Notes: a model not told the origin generated them from the sequence alone. DNA of 64,000 nucleotides from Eubacteriales bacterium (GCA_028693055.1 JAQUWD010000011.1:22623-86622), one strand, 5' to 3'; numbered from the stretch's first letter, positions 44,243 through 53,846 are shown. Numbers and translations: made by a program.

Positions 44243-45412
44243 TTAAAAGTGATTCAATCGATCCAGAGCTATTTTCCTTGCAAAATTGTCGGCGTAGAGA
44301 ATCTCCTCCAGCGTATTCGCGGGCAGCTGCCCCGCCTTGGCGAGGGTTTCCTCTACCACGTCAAAAATTCGACCTATGGTCATGGTTTCCCCCTGTTCAT
44401 CCTGTAACAATCGCGCTACTGCGACCTCGTTGGCGGCGTTTAGCACGCAGCAGGCAGCGCCTCCGGCGCGAAGGCATTCCTCTGCCAGCCGCAAGGAGGG
44501 AAAACGAAGGGGATCGGGCTTTTCAAAGGTTAACCCGGATAGGGAAAATAAATCAAGCGGCTCTCCTCCGGTGGGCAGACGCTCCGGGTAGCTCATGGCG
44601 TAAAGGATGGGAAGCCGCATGTCCGGCGTGCCCAATTGCGCTAGGAGCGCCCCGTCTTTAAACTGCACGCCGCTGTGAATCACGCTCTGAGGATGGATCA
44701 CCACCTGTACCTGTTCCTGCGAGACCCTAAACAGCCACTTTGCCTCAATGATTTCCAGCGCTTTGTTAAATAAAGTCGCGCTGTCGATGGTGATTTTCTG
44801 TCCCATCACCCAATTAGGGTGCTTGAGGGCCTGCCCCTTTACCGCGCTGCGGATTGCCTCCTTGCTCCATGTGCGGAAGGGCCCGCCGGAGCAGGTTAAA
44901 ATCAATTTGTCTACGGGATTGCCATGGCTGCCCTGTAGGCACTGAAAAATTGCGCTGTGCTCGCTGTCCACAGGCAGCAGTGCGTTCTCCCCCGCCTTAG
45001 CCGCCGCCCGCATCACCAGCTCGCCGCCGGTTACCAGCGTTTCTTTGTTGGCTAGCAGTACGCGCTTGCCATGGGCAAAGGCGGTCAGCACGCTACTCAG
45101 TCCCGCCATACCCACCACGGACACCAAAACGTCGTCACAATCGGTCTGGGCGGCCAGCGTCAACGCTTCGGGACCAAAGACCCAATCACAAAAGCGTAGG
45201 TCGGCGGGAATCTCCTCCATGGCAATAGGCTCCGTAAGCCCAGCCAGCATCGGGCGAAACTCCCGCACCTGCTCAAACAGCTTTTCTTTGTTGCGATTGG
45301 CGGTTAGAGCAACGACCGAAAAACGATCGTTATGCAATCGCGCCACTTGGAGGGCTTGGGTTCCGATGCTACCCGTGGAGCCTAATATCGCGATTCTTCT
45401 ATTTTTATGCAT
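44243..45412 (-). CDS. dxr: 1-deoxy-D-xylulose-5-phosphate reductoisomerase
   Basis: 389 residues. Second enzyme of the non-mevalonate isoprenoid pathway; converts DXP to methylerythritol phosphate with NADPH and a divalent metal. The NADPH loop is AILGSTGSIGTQAL, the metal/substrate site includes LLPVDSEHSAIFQCL, CSGGPFR and ITIDSATLFNKALEIIEA, and HPQSVIHS is the flexible-loop motif. AAAGGAG precedes the ATG and overlaps the cdsA stop codon. Its presence shows that this organism makes isoprenoids by the MEP pathway. Confidence 0.96.
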   Translation of the reverse strand: MHKNRRIAILGSTGSIGTQALQVARLHNDRFSVVALTANRNKEKLFEQVREFRPMLAGLTEPIAMEEIPADLRFCDWVFGPEALTLAAQTDCDDVLVSVVGMAGLSSVLTAFAHGKRVLLANKETLVTGGELVMRAAAKAGENALLPVDSEHSAIFQCLQGSHGNPVDKLILTCSGGPFRTWSKEAIRSAVKGQALKHPNWVMGQKITIDSATLFNKALEIIEAKWLFRVSQEQVQVVIHPQSVIHSGVQFKDGALLAQLGTPDMRLPILYAMSYPERLPTGGEPLDLFSLSGLTFEKPDPLRFPSLRLAEECLRAGGAACCVLNAANEVAVARLLQDEQGETMTIGRIFDVVEETLAKAGQLPANTLEEILYADNFARKIALDRLNHF

Positions 45413-45424
45413 ATAAAGACTCCT

Positions 45425-46297
45425 TTACAGTAAGGCCAATATCAGCGCGCGATAGCTATATACGATAATGCAGGTAAAGAAAATGCTATCCATACGATCC
45501 ATCATCCCGCCATGACCGGGAAAAATCTTGCCAAAGTCCTTCATTTTACAGTGACGCTTCACCATGCTGGCAAACAAATCGCCTACCTGCCCTGCCACGC
45601 CGCCGAATAGACCCACCAGAACGTCTCCCCAAAGCGGAGGATAGCCGAGGAAGTCTGCATTCGCTAGCGAAAACAGACGGCCTACAAGCACCGCGCACAG
45701 TATGCTGCCCACTAGCCCGCCGATGGAACCGGCAATGGTTTTATTAGGACTGATATGGGGGCATAGCTTGGGCCCGCCTACGGCGCTGCCCACAAAATAG
45801 GCAAAGGTATCGCCGCCAACTGCAACGGCGAACACCAGCACCAGCAGCATGGCTTGAAGATTGAGGGGCTCCGTATCCAAAAGGCCGATGAGGCACATGC
45901 CCGGCAATACGACGGAGAACATTGGCAAAATGCTGACCATGATATCTACCAAATCAGGGTTTTCCCGACGCATGACCTGCAAAATAACGAAAAAGCAAAG
46001 CAGCGTTAAAATGGGGATCATCGCCAAGGAGGAATAGAACATCATGGAGGGCACAGCCAAGCCCAGCGCCACATAGCTCGTCCAGCATACGGGGCGATGC
46101 CCGCCGGCCATCAATGCGTTTAGCTCTTCATGAATCGCAATCGTGACGGCGATAAAGGCAGTCACGGCAAAATACCAGCCGCGTAGATAAAGCACCGTTC
46201 CCAGAACGATCAGCAGAACTGCGCCCGTCCAAAATCGCTTAATGAAGGAAGCCGTCTTTTTTTCCTTTCCTTCTTTAGGCTCCATCACTTCACTCAC
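45425..46297 (-). CDS. cdsA: phosphatidate cytidylyltransferase
   Basis: 290 residues. Membrane enzyme that makes CDP-diacylglycerol from phosphatidate and CTP. About eight hydrophobic segments and the C-terminal signature ASMVKRHCKMKDFGKIFPGH followed by GGMMDRMDS. The GTG at 46297 is the likely start because GGGAGG is eight bases upstream; a TTG 21 bases earlier would lie over the ribosome site. In many Firmicutes uppS precedes cdsA, but here the upstream neighbour is an unrelated nucleotidyltransferase-like gene. Confidence 0.94.
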   Translation of the reverse strand: MSEVMEPKEGKEKKTASFIKRFWTGAVLLIVLGTVLYLRGWYFAVTAFIAVTIAIHEELNALMAGGHRPVCWTSYVALGLAVPSMMFYSSLAMIPILTLLCFFVILQVMRRENPDLVDIMVSILPMFSVVLPGMCLIGLLDTEPLNLQAMLLVLVFAVAVGGDTFAYFVGSAVGGPKLCPHISPNKTIAGSIGGLVGSILCAVLVGRLFSLANADFLGYPPLWGDVLVGLFGGVAGQVGDLFASMVKRHCKMKDFGKIFPGHGGMMDRMDSIFFTCIIVYSYRALILALL

Positions 46298-46437
46298 AAA
46301 TCGCGCCTCCCTTGCCAATCAATATTGTTACTGTACCCCATTTTCCGTTATTGGTCAAGAGGAAAGGCGTTATCAAAGACCGAATAGCCCTCAACAAACG
46401 GAATGCGCCGCTAGCAAACCATCGGTATCAAAAACCC

Positions 46438-47250
46438 TTACCCCTTGGCGCTGATAAGTATGCGCAAATCCTCAACGAGGGCGTGCCAAGCATCAGCCGC
46501 CTGCCCGATCGTTTCAGGGTCAGCGGCGAGCGGAAAAATGGCAAGCAGCCGTTCCTCGCAGCTTGGGGGTAGCAAGGAAAAATCCTTCATTAATTGCAAG
46601 GTGCGCTTCCTGCTTGAAAAGTAGCGGCGGTTCAACGCAAATAGGGCTTGTAAAAAGCTGTCAAGCTGCATTTCAAACGCCATATGAAAAAGCAGCACCT
46701 CCTTGCGCAGAACGGCGCGGTCGAAATTCTCCGTGTTGTCCAGCTCATTTTGATGGTAAGCAAGCAGCGCCGTTCTCAACATTTCGGGATAGCGGCTGAG
46801 TCTTTGCTGCAAAGCGGCAAGCTCCCGATCTTTGTCAAAGTAAGGGCGCATGGTCAACAGGCTGTATAATCTGCCCGTAGGATAGAAGCCGTCAGAAAGG
46901 CGTTTGATATCTCTGCCTTCAGAAAGCGTATTGACGTACGCCAGCGTCGTATCCCAGCGAAAATACATCAGGAAGACCTCAACGCCGCCCATCACAAGGC
47001 GGTCTCCCGTACCCCACAGCACGGATTCAAAAAAGTCGATCGTCCCTTCGTCACATAGGGGCAGAACCGAGCCATAGAGCGACTTTCGAGTAGCGGCGTC
47101 CGGTACCTTGCGGCAAAAGAGGAAGAGGTCAACGTCCCCTTCGCCGGGAAGGGGCAAATGATCCGGGTCGCCAGTAATGGCAGCCGTACGGATGCTATCA
47201 CGATCAATCAAACGCTTGATGATTTCCTCCAGCATAGGTCTGGTTTCCAT
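46438..47250 (-). CDS. nucleotidyltransferase-like protein (DUF4037/aminoglycoside NTase type)
   Basis: 270 residues, not assigned to a pathway. The N-terminal part resembles a minimal nucleotidyltransferase: TAAITGDPDHLPLPGEGDVD, where the D-V-D pair matches the metal-binding D-x-D, followed by VEVFLMYF with a weaker third position. The C-terminal ~130 residues are helical, with many Leu and charged residues (ELAALQQRLSRYPEMLRTALL), as in HEPN-like or DUF4037 helical domains. The canonical G-S motif before the D-x-D is G-D here, so activity is uncertain. No toxin-antitoxin partner is seen. The gene upstream is a GNAT remnant. Confidence 0.6.
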   Translation of the reverse strand: METRPMLEEIIKRLIDRDSIRTAAITGDPDHLPLPGEGDVDLFLFCRKVPDAATRKSLYGSVLPLCDEGTIDFFESVLWGTGDRLVMGGVEVFLMYFRWDTTLAYVNTLSEGRDIKRLSDGFYPTGRLYSLLTMRPYFDKDRELAALQQRLSRYPEMLRTALLAYHQNELDNTENFDRAVLRKEVLLFHMAFEMQLDSFLQALFALNRRYFSSRKRTLQLMKDFSLLPPSCEERLLAIFPLAADPETIGQAADAWHALVEDLRILISAKG

Positions 47251-47266
47251 ACTTCACATTCTCCTG

Positions 47267-47527
47267 TTATTCCTTCAGCAGACTATAGACATACGTATCC
47301 TTCCAAATCGGTTCTCCGCTATCGTCGGTCCAAAAATAGACATTCTGCTTAAACCTTGCTTCTCTGTGAAAATCAAGGGCTTCTAAAAGCTTCCACGAAT
47401 TTGTATTCCGGGGGTCGCATTCGGCAAAAATGCGGTGCGTTCCGTCCTGAAAGGCGCGTTCAATCAACGCTCTGCAGCTTTCCTTGGCATAGCCCTGCCC
47501 CCAATACTTTTGGTTAAAAACGTACAA
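47267..47527 (-). pseudogene. 5'-truncated GNAT acetyltransferase (RimJ/RimL type)
   Basis: Only the C-terminal half of a GNAT fold is present: YVFNQKYWGQGYAKESCRALIERAF carries the acetyl-CoA loop (Q/R-x-x-G-x-G/A: YWGQGYAKE), followed by IFAECDPRNTNSWKLLEALDF and a closing strand. The normal ~90 N-terminal residues are absent, and upstream DNA is the 3' end of the WYL-regulator gene, with an in-frame TAG just before the fragment. No ribosome site is seen. A deletion or insertion joint near 47,530 explains it. Confidence 0.75.
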
Positions 47528-48464
47528 AAGCGTCGTCGTATAATGCGGCTATCGCCAGCGCTCTTCGCTTTATTTCGGCGCGAATCCGCTTCGGCTCCAA
47601 GCATTGGCATTGATCGCCGAAGCTTAACAATAGATCATAATAGTATTCATTCTCGATAAAGGGAAAGTCGACGAGGTAGCAGCCATCCTCTTGGGGATGA
47701 AAATCCTCATAAGGGCATAGGTCAAGCACTCGGTCCATCACAGAGGGTTGAATACAAAGGGTAAGCTTCGTTTGCAGCTTTTCGAAGCCCTCGTCAAAAT
47801 CCAAGATGGGCTTGGGAAAATCCCGAGGTGAAAAGCAGTTTGCTTGTAGGTGCAGGTTGGCCATGCGGGTTAGCTTAAACAAGCGGTAATCCATACGAAC
47901 ATGGCAGTATCCTTGTAAATACCAATGGCTGTTTTTGAGGACGAGCTGATAGGGCTCCACGGTTCGCAGGGTTCTTTCGCCATGGTGATCCGTGTATGTA
48001 AAGCCAAGCAGTCTGCTTTCCCGCAGGGCCTGCTTGATGATTTCCAAGTAGATTTCAATGCTTCTGTTACCCATCCATGGGCTTAGGTCAATATAAATTT
48101 GATTTGCCCTAACCTCTATCTCCTTGGCTCTGTCGGCGGGAATGAAGCTCTTCACCTTTGTCAGCGCGTGCACCAGTTCTTCGCCCCGTATCAAAGGAGA
48201 TAAGCTGGAAAGCCCCATAAGAAGAGTGGAAAGGTCCGCGCTGGAAAATACCTTGCGATCCAGCTTATACTCCGGCATAATTTCAAAGCCGCCGCCTACG
48301 CCCGGTGTGGAACGGATGGGGATGCCCGCCCGGTTGATCGCTTCAACATCCCGGTAGATGGTGCGGGACGATACCTCAAAGCGCTCCGCTAGCTCCTGCG
48401 CGCCAACTCGCTGTTGATCAAGCAACATCATCACGATGCTCACAAGCCGGTCAAGCTTCATCAA
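47514..48464 (-). CDS. YafY-type HTH-WYL transcriptional regulator
   Basis: 316 residues. N-terminal DeoR-like helix-turn-helix (VSIVMMLLDQQRVGAQELAERFEVSSRTIYRDVEAINRAGIP split over residues 8-49), then a WYL sensor domain (LVLKNSHWYLQGYCHVRMDYRLFKLTRM) and a C-terminal extension. Such proteins respond to small ligands or nucleic acid and often control a divergent neighbour; a DJ-1/PfpI-family gene starts 100 bases away on the other strand. The last 14 bases of this gene overlap the GNAT remnant frame, so its own C-terminus may be altered by the joint. Confidence 0.87.
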   Translation of the reverse strand: MMKLDRLVSIVMMLLDQQRVGAQELAERFEVSSRTIYRDVEAINRAGIPIRSTPGVGGGFEIMPEYKLDRKVFSSADLSTLLMGLSSLSPLIRGEELVHALTKVKSFIPADRAKEIEVRANQIYIDLSPWMGNRSIEIYLEIIKQALRESRLLGFTYTDHHGERTLRTVEPYQLVLKNSHWYLQGYCHVRMDYRLFKLTRMANLHLQANCFSPRDFPKPILDFDEGFEKLQTKLTLCIQPSVMDRVLDLCPYEDFHPQEDGCYLVDFPFIENEYYYDLLLSFGDQCQCLEPKRIRAEIKRRALAIAALYDDAFVRF

Positions 48465-48563
48465 AAAATGCCGTCCTTCATTTTCATTGTTGCCATAATG
48501 CTGTCAACAATTCATTGTACAATAGAGAAGTAAACAAAGCAATGAAAGCGGAGGAAATGAATA

Positions 48564-49187
48564 ATGACGGTCTATCTGTACGTTCTGGATACCTTGGCTG
48601 ACTGGGAACTGGGGTATGCCACGGCGGAGCTGAATTCCGGCCGATTTTTTAAGCAAGATGCGCCGGGCGTTGCGCTTCAAACCGTGGGCGTCTCCAAGGA
48701 ACCCATCCGTACCATGGGCGGGCTGACGGTACTGCCCGATTGTACCCTTGAGGAGATGGTTGTAAGCGAAACCAGCGTGCTGCTGCTGCCGGGCGCTAAT
48801 ACATGGAGCGACCCAAAGCAGAGCGCCGTTATAGCAAAAGTGAAAGAGCTCCTTTCCGTAGGCGCTACGGTATGCGCCATTTGCGGGGCTACGGTAGCGC
48901 TGGCCGAAGCCGGACTGTTGAATCAACGTCCCCATACCAGCAATGGGCCTGGCTTTCTGGAAATGTTCGCTCCCGACTATCAGGGTCAGCGTTTTTATGT
49001 AGACGAGCCTGCGGTTGCGGACCAGAATCTGCTTACCGCCGCTGGAACCGGCGGACTACAGCTAGCCAAGCAGCTGATCGATCGTTTAGGGGTTTTTGAA
49101 GCCAATACGCTGGAAGCTTGGTATGAATATTACCGTACCGGCGAGCCACGGTATTTTTACGCCCTGATGCAGAGCCTACAGAGATAA
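48564..49187 (+). CDS. DJ-1/PfpI-family protein (class I glutamine amidotransferase-like)
   Basis: 207 residues. The nucleophile elbow is VCAICGATVALAEAGLL with the conserved Cys, and an acidic residue in DWELGYATAELN near the N-terminus plays the part of the Glu that lowers the Cys pKa. Family members act as glyoxalases, chaperones or stress hydrolases; YafY-linked ones are often called cysteine hydrolases. GGAGG precedes the ATG. Divergent from the WYL regulator, which probably controls it. Confidence 0.85.
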   Translation: MTVYLYVLDTLADWELGYATAELNSGRFFKQDAPGVALQTVGVSKEPIRTMGGLTVLPDCTLEEMVVSETSVLLLPGANTWSDPKQSAVIAKVKELLSVGATVCAICGATVALAEAGLLNQRPHTSNGPGFLEMFAPDYQGQRFYVDEPAVADQNLLTAAGTGGLQLAKQLIDRLGVFEANTLEAWYEYYRTGEPRYFYALMQSLQR

Positions 49188-49233
49188 ACGGCTTGTCTCC
49201 TTTATGGTGCTGGTAGCCAAAATTGAATGATTT

Positions 49234-49279
49234 CACAGCGTCCACAGATTGCCGCCCGCGACAATTTGTGGACGCTGTG
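49234..49279. repeat. long inverted repeat between the PfpI and 5'-nucleotidase genes
   Basis: Two 18-base arms (49234-49251 and 49262-49279, one mismatch) around a 10-base loop. No T run follows on either strand, so it is either an atypical terminator or an operator for the downstream gene. TATAAA at 49283-49288 could be a -10 element placed just after it. Confidence 0.55.
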
Positions 49280-49323
49280 TGCTATAAAAGAATCATTCTA
49301 TCCTTTCAAAGGAGGAAACGTTC

Positions 49324-51321
49324 ATGATAAGCTTTTCCAAACGCAGCCTTTGCCGTGTAGGCAGTCTCTTGCTAACGCTGCTCCTGCTGGTGAGCTTTGC
49401 ATCGTCTGCATCCGGGCAGGAAAGCACGGCTTCGCTGACGCTGCTTTTCACCACCGACATCCATTCCAACGATGTTCCTCACCTCGCCATGATGGACGGG
49501 CAGGGGATACGCTGCGGCGGTTTTGCACGGCTGAAAACCGAGGTAGATAGATACTACCAGAAAGACCGGACGCTGCTTCTGGATAGCGGCGATTTCTCCA
49601 TGGGGACGCTGTATCAGAATTACTGTCAATCCGACGCGCTGGAGCTAACGCTGATGGACGCTATCGGTTATGACGCAGTTGCGCTGGGTAATCACGATTT
49701 CGAGCTGGGCGAGGACGGCCTGCGGGAAGAGCTGTCCGTGTTTCGTGCCAAGGGCGGGAGCATGGCGCTGCTGTGCTCCAATCTGACGGACGCAAGCGGT
49801 AAAACGACCAGCGAGATGGAAAACAATCCCCTTGCGGCCCAAGGAGTGCTGAACTATCAGGTGTTCGAGCGAAGCGGCCTGCGCGTCGGCGTGTTCTCTC
49901 TCATGGGGCAGGACGCGATCAGCTATACGCCCGTTACGACGCTGCGCTTCGCCGACCCGATTGCTTCAGCCAAGGCCCTCGTAAAGCAGCTTCGCGAGGT
50001 GGAACAGGTCGATCTGGTGGTGGCGCTGTCCCACGCGGGCACCATGCCGGACGGTAGCTTCCATGAGGATGCGGACATTGCCAAGGCGGTGGGCGGCATC
50101 GACGTGATTCTCAGCGGCCACGAGCATGTTCCCCTGCCCCAGATCCAATGGGAGGGTGACACCATGATCGTCTGTGCGGGCACAGCTCTTAATGCGCTGG
50201 GAAAGCTGACCTTGACGCTAGAGGGGCAGCGATGGGACGGAAGCTACGAGCTGCTCACCTTGGACGACTCCGTGCCGGAGGATGCGGAAATTGCAGCTAT
50301 CCTTGCGGACTATACACAACGCATCCAAATGGACTATCTCGCGCCTCTGCATGTGACGGAGGACGTGATGGCCGATTTTGCGGTCAGCCCCTTTGATTTT
50401 GAGGACGGAGATCATATGTGCCTCACGTTTCGCAATCATCCCTTTGGCGCGCTGATTGCGGACGGGTATTTCAATGGGCTTGAAAAAGCGGGCGTTACGG
50501 ATGTAGACGCGGTGGTCGTCCCGGTAGGCTTTGTCCGCGGCGGTTTATACACGGGCAAGCTGAGGATGATGGACGTGTACAATGCACTGGGCTACGGCGT
50601 TTCGCCCTTGGACGGCTCTAGCGGCGCGCCGATCTGCACCTTCTGGCTGAACGGTCAGGAGCTTTACGACGTGTGCGAGACCAGCGTTTCCCTCAGCGGT
50701 ATGATGAACACCGCGCAGATGCTGTTGGGCGGCCTGCGCTTTCAGTACAGCCATAGCCGGCTTCCGCTGGACAAGGTGTATCAGGTGGAGATCCTTAACC
50801 GACAGACGGGCGCATATGAAGCTGTGGAGCGCAGCGCAGCCCAACTGTATAAGGTGGCTGTGTCTTGGACGGCGATGCAGAACCTATCGCTTCTTAGCAG
50901 CAAGTCCTTCGGCATGCTGTCCGTTACGCCCAAGGACGCAAACGGCGCTCCTTATCTGTCGGAGGAGCTGAGCAATACGGTGGTGATGCAGCCGAACGGT
51001 GCGGAGCTAAAGGAATGGTACGCGCTGTACGACTATATCCGTTCCATGCCCATGGACGAGGCGGGGCTGCACGTTATCGACGCACGTTATGGCGAAGAGC
51101 CTGCCTACATGGCTGAGGGCGGGACTGGAATCGGCTTGTTCTTCACCAATCCAAGCAAGGCCTTTTATGTGCTCCTAGCTGTCTGCGCAGGGGTGCTGAT
51201 CCTTCTTGGATTACTCATCCTAGCGGTAGTGAAGCTGGCGCACCGTTCAGCCTCACGGATGGGCAAGCATCGTCGAGCAATCCATCATGCCCAAAAATCG
51301 GAAGGAAGAATGGACAAATGA
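49324..51321 (+). CDS. exported 5'-nucleotidase/metallophosphoesterase (UshA-like), membrane-anchored
   Basis: 665 residues. Signal peptide to about residue 31 (cleavage near ASG-QE). Metallophosphatase domain at about residues 37-320 with LLFTTDIHSND, LLDSGDFSMGT, ALGNHDFELG, LSHAG and LSGHEHVPLP, the full set of two-metal motifs. The 5'-nucleotidase C-terminal domain (about 340-560) includes LTFRNHPFGALIADGYF and the FRYSHSRLP-type region (LRFQYSHSRLP). A transmembrane helix near residues 618-642 (FYVLLAVCAGVLILLGLL) with a basic tail anchors it to the membrane. It probably releases phosphate or nucleosides outside the cell, which would suit the nucleoside importer at 7.5-12.7 kb. Four-base overlap with the next gene. 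Confidence 0.9.
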   Translation: MISFSKRSLCRVGSLLLTLLLLVSFASSASGQESTASLTLLFTTDIHSNDVPHLAMMDGQGIRCGGFARLKTEVDRYYQKDRTLLLDSGDFSMGTLYQNYCQSDALELTLMDAIGYDAVALGNHDFELGEDGLREELSVFRAKGGSMALLCSNLTDASGKTTSEMENNPLAAQGVLNYQVFERSGLRVGVFSLMGQDAISYTPVTTLRFADPIASAKALVKQLREVEQVDLVVALSHAGTMPDGSFHEDADIAKAVGGIDVILSGHEHVPLPQIQWEGDTMIVCAGTALNALGKLTLTLEGQRWDGSYELLTLDDSVPEDAEIAAILADYTQRIQMDYLAPLHVTEDVMADFAVSPFDFEDGDHMCLTFRNHPFGALIADGYFNGLEKAGVTDVDAVVVPVGFVRGGLYTGKLRMMDVYNALGYGVSPLDGSSGAPICTFWLNGQELYDVCETSVSLSGMMNTAQMLLGGLRFQYSHSRLPLDKVYQVEILNRQTGAYEAVERSAAQLYKVAVSWTAMQNLSLLSSKSFGMLSVTPKDANGAPYLSEELSNTVVMQPNGAELKEWYALYDYIRSMPMDEAGLHVIDARYGEEPAYMAEGGTGIGLFFTNPSKAFYVLLAVCAGVLILLGLLILAVVKLAHRSASRMGKHRRAIHHAQKSEGRMDK

Positions 51322-53846
51322 AGAGATATGCAATCCTGCTGAAAAAAATCGTCAGCCTGTGCTTACTGACCACAACGCTCGCCGCCCTGTTGCCCGCACA
51401 GGCATTGGCAGCCACGCCGTATAAGCCCCAAGCAGCGCAGGCTTATTCATTCTATTCAGCCATCGAGGAGGGCGGCGCGGACAGCGAGCGCACTTTGTAT
51501 TACACGGAGGATTATTTCTCCGAACCGGCCACGGAGTACAATCCTAGCCTTGCCAGCGCGACGCTGTGTATGGCAATGTCGGCTTTCGGTAGCAACCGTA
51601 TCTTCAATAAGGACGGTACCTACGATTTTACTAAGGCTAACTATAACTGGAAAGCACTCTTTCAGGACAGTCTAGGCTTTCGGAATGTGCAGACCAACGC
51701 TTACTTCACCAAGCCTACGCGCACGGACAACGTGGGCGTTGCCATGGCATGGAACCAGATTACCGTCAACGATGGCAGCGGCTTTGCAAAAACGATTCCC
51801 TTGGTGGTGGTGGGTGTGCGGGGCGCAAACTATATGAGCGAGTGGGGCGGCAATGTGAACGTGGGCCTATCGGGCGACCACGCGGGCTTTCAACAGGCTG
51901 CTTATATCGTGTTGGACGAGCTCAACGCGTATATCGACTCCGTACCCGAGCTAAAGGGGCAGTCCATCAAGCTGTGGATTTCCGGCTTCAGCCGCGCCGC
52001 CGCCACCAGCAACCTAGCCGCCGGCTATCTGGACGAGGCGATTGCAAACGGCTCCGTGGCAGCTCGTCTCGGGGCGAGCTTAGCCAAGGAGGATTTGTAC
52101 TGCTACACCTTCGAAACGCCGGCGGGTACGGTAACGCCCTATACTGTCGCCCATGGCGTCGACTATAGCAACATCTTTAATATTATCAATCCCAACGATC
52201 TTGTGCCGAAGGTCGCGCCTTATTTTAACGATGCGGCATTTATCCGCTATGGCACGGACGTAAACCTGCCCTCCTCCATCACCTCATCAGAGGCGGCGGT
52301 ATATGAAACGGTGATGAAATCGATCTTTGCCCAGTTGCGCTCCAATACGCCCTACATTGTGGATCAATTCGTCAACAAGCGGTTGGAGCTGACAGGCACC
52401 TACGACGGCGACGTTAGCAAGCCCCAAAGCGCGGCGGAGTTTTGCAGCCGCTTCGTTTCGGACTTAGCCTCGGATGCCGTCAAAACCCGCGCCCAGTATT
52501 CGGAGAAATACGAAAAGTCGCTGGCTTTTGTGATGGATTTCTTCTGCGGAAGCGGTGAACGCTTTGGCGGCAAGGCGAACCAGAAAAAGTTTCTCGCCTT
52601 TTTCAGCAAGTCCGTTAACAAGGCGTGGATGTTCTGGGTGCTGACGGTTCATTTAATCGGCGAATGGAAATGGCGTCGGGACAACTTTGTCAGCGCTTTT
52701 ACAGAAATCCTCCAAGAAGCGCGAAACTCAACAGGAGTGCAGATTTCGGACGAATACATCAAGGAGGTATCCCAGATGGCTACCAGCATCATCTGGGAAA
52801 TCGTCGGCGATAGTCCAATGGATAATCTGCGCGAATACAATTATTACCTGACCTTCTCCTACGGCGCGACCAATGTGCTCCAAGCCCACGACCCTGATGT
52901 GTGCTTGGCTTGGATGATGTCTATGGATCGCAATTATCTGCCGGTAACGGGAAAATATCTGGATTGTAACCTTTTGCTCAACTGTGGCGAATACCGCGCC
53001 GTGACCCTTACCGGCGTCACCACCGCCAAGGTGGAGCGGCTCTCTGCCACGGGGCAGGTGGTCGACACGAAGAAATACACCGCCGAGTTCTTCGGCTCCC
53101 GCCAGCTGCGGCTGCTGCTGCCGGTGGATAGCACCTATCGCGTCAGTATCCATTCGCCGTCGTTTGGTGGAAGCGTATCCTTCAACTATCTGGTCAGCGA
53201 ATACAGCCCGGCGCTGAACGGCGTCAAGCGTATTTTCTTTTATAAGAATCCCTTGGAAACCTATACCTCTGGGATGGTCTATACTGCGCTGCTGCCAGCC
53301 TATTCTAACGGAATGGTCACGCCCGACCCCGTCAAGGTCGGTCTGCCCGAGGGTAGCGATTTGGATTACAGGCTCGCCTATCAAGGCAGCTATGTATCAC
53401 GTGTAAGCATCAACAAGCTGCTGCGGGATATTCGCGGCGGGTCGGGCACTGAATTGACAGCGCTGAGCCTCGTGCCGCAATCGACGATGATGGCTGATGT
53501 GAACGCTGAGTCCGTCGTTATCCAAGCAGGTGCAGGCGGCGAGAGCCTAAATTATCAATGGTATCGCCAAGCGGCGAATAGCGACGTATGGTCGCCCATC
53601 GACGGTGCGACTGCTCCTACCTACACGATCAATCATCCCACAAAAAATATGACGGGCGACCGCTACGTCTGCCGTGTTTATGATTTGCTGGCTAATTACG
53701 GCTATACGGGGATTACCGTGCTATCCGTTCAGCCGCCCAAAACCGGGGATCCATCCACGCCGCTGCTCTGGGCGCTACTGATGTTGGCGGGTCTACTCTG
53801 CGGCTCCGGGGCATTCCTTCTGCGCGCTAAGCGCCGGAGTAGGTAA
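51318..53846 (+). CDS. cell-wall-anchored alpha/beta-hydrolase (lipase-like) with Ig-like domain
   Basis: 842 residues. Signal peptide ends near ALA-AT. The central part has an alpha/beta-hydrolase look: a strand IPLVVVGVRGA and the nucleophile elbow LWISGFSRAAATSNLAA (G-x-S-x-A), then YTFETPAGT and a later FNIINPNDLVPKV with Asp and His-like positions, as in Mbeg1/DUF2974-type lipases. Near the C-terminus an Ig-like segment (LNYQWYRQAANSDVWSPI) precedes a sorting signal: PPKTGD, a hydrophobic helix (LLWALLMLAGLLCGSGAFLL) and a basic end RAKRRSR. The first residue of the LPxTG pattern is Pro in place of Leu. Translation is coupled to the 5'-nucleotidase by an ATGA overlap. Confidence 0.8.
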   Translation: MKRYAILLKKIVSLCLLTTTLAALLPAQALAATPYKPQAAQAYSFYSAIEEGGADSERTLYYTEDYFSEPATEYNPSLASATLCMAMSAFGSNRIFNKDGTYDFTKANYNWKALFQDSLGFRNVQTNAYFTKPTRTDNVGVAMAWNQITVNDGSGFAKTIPLVVVGVRGANYMSEWGGNVNVGLSGDHAGFQQAAYIVLDELNAYIDSVPELKGQSIKLWISGFSRAAATSNLAAGYLDEAIANGSVAARLGASLAKEDLYCYTFETPAGTVTPYTVAHGVDYSNIFNIINPNDLVPKVAPYFNDAAFIRYGTDVNLPSSITSSEAAVYETVMKSIFAQLRSNTPYIVDQFVNKRLELTGTYDGDVSKPQSAAEFCSRFVSDLASDAVKTRAQYSEKYEKSLAFVMDFFCGSGERFGGKANQKKFLAFFSKSVNKAWMFWVLTVHLIGEWKWRRDNFVSAFTEILQEARNSTGVQISDEYIKEVSQMATSIIWEIVGDSPMDNLREYNYYLTFSYGATNVLQAHDPDVCLAWMMSMDRNYLPVTGKYLDCNLLLNCGEYRAVTLTGVTTAKVERLSATGQVVDTKKYTAEFFGSRQLRLLLPVDSTYRVSIHSPSFGGSVSFNYLVSEYSPALNGVKRIFFYKNPLETYTSGMVYTALLPAYSNGMVTPDPVKVGLPEGSDLDYRLAYQGSYVSRVSINKLLRDIRGGSGTELTALSLVPQSTMMADVNAESVVIQAGAGGESLNYQWYRQAANSDVWSPIDGATAPTYTINHPTKNMTGDRYVCRVYDLLANYGYTGITVLSVQPPKTGDPSTPLLWALLMLAGLLCGSGAFLLRAKRRSR

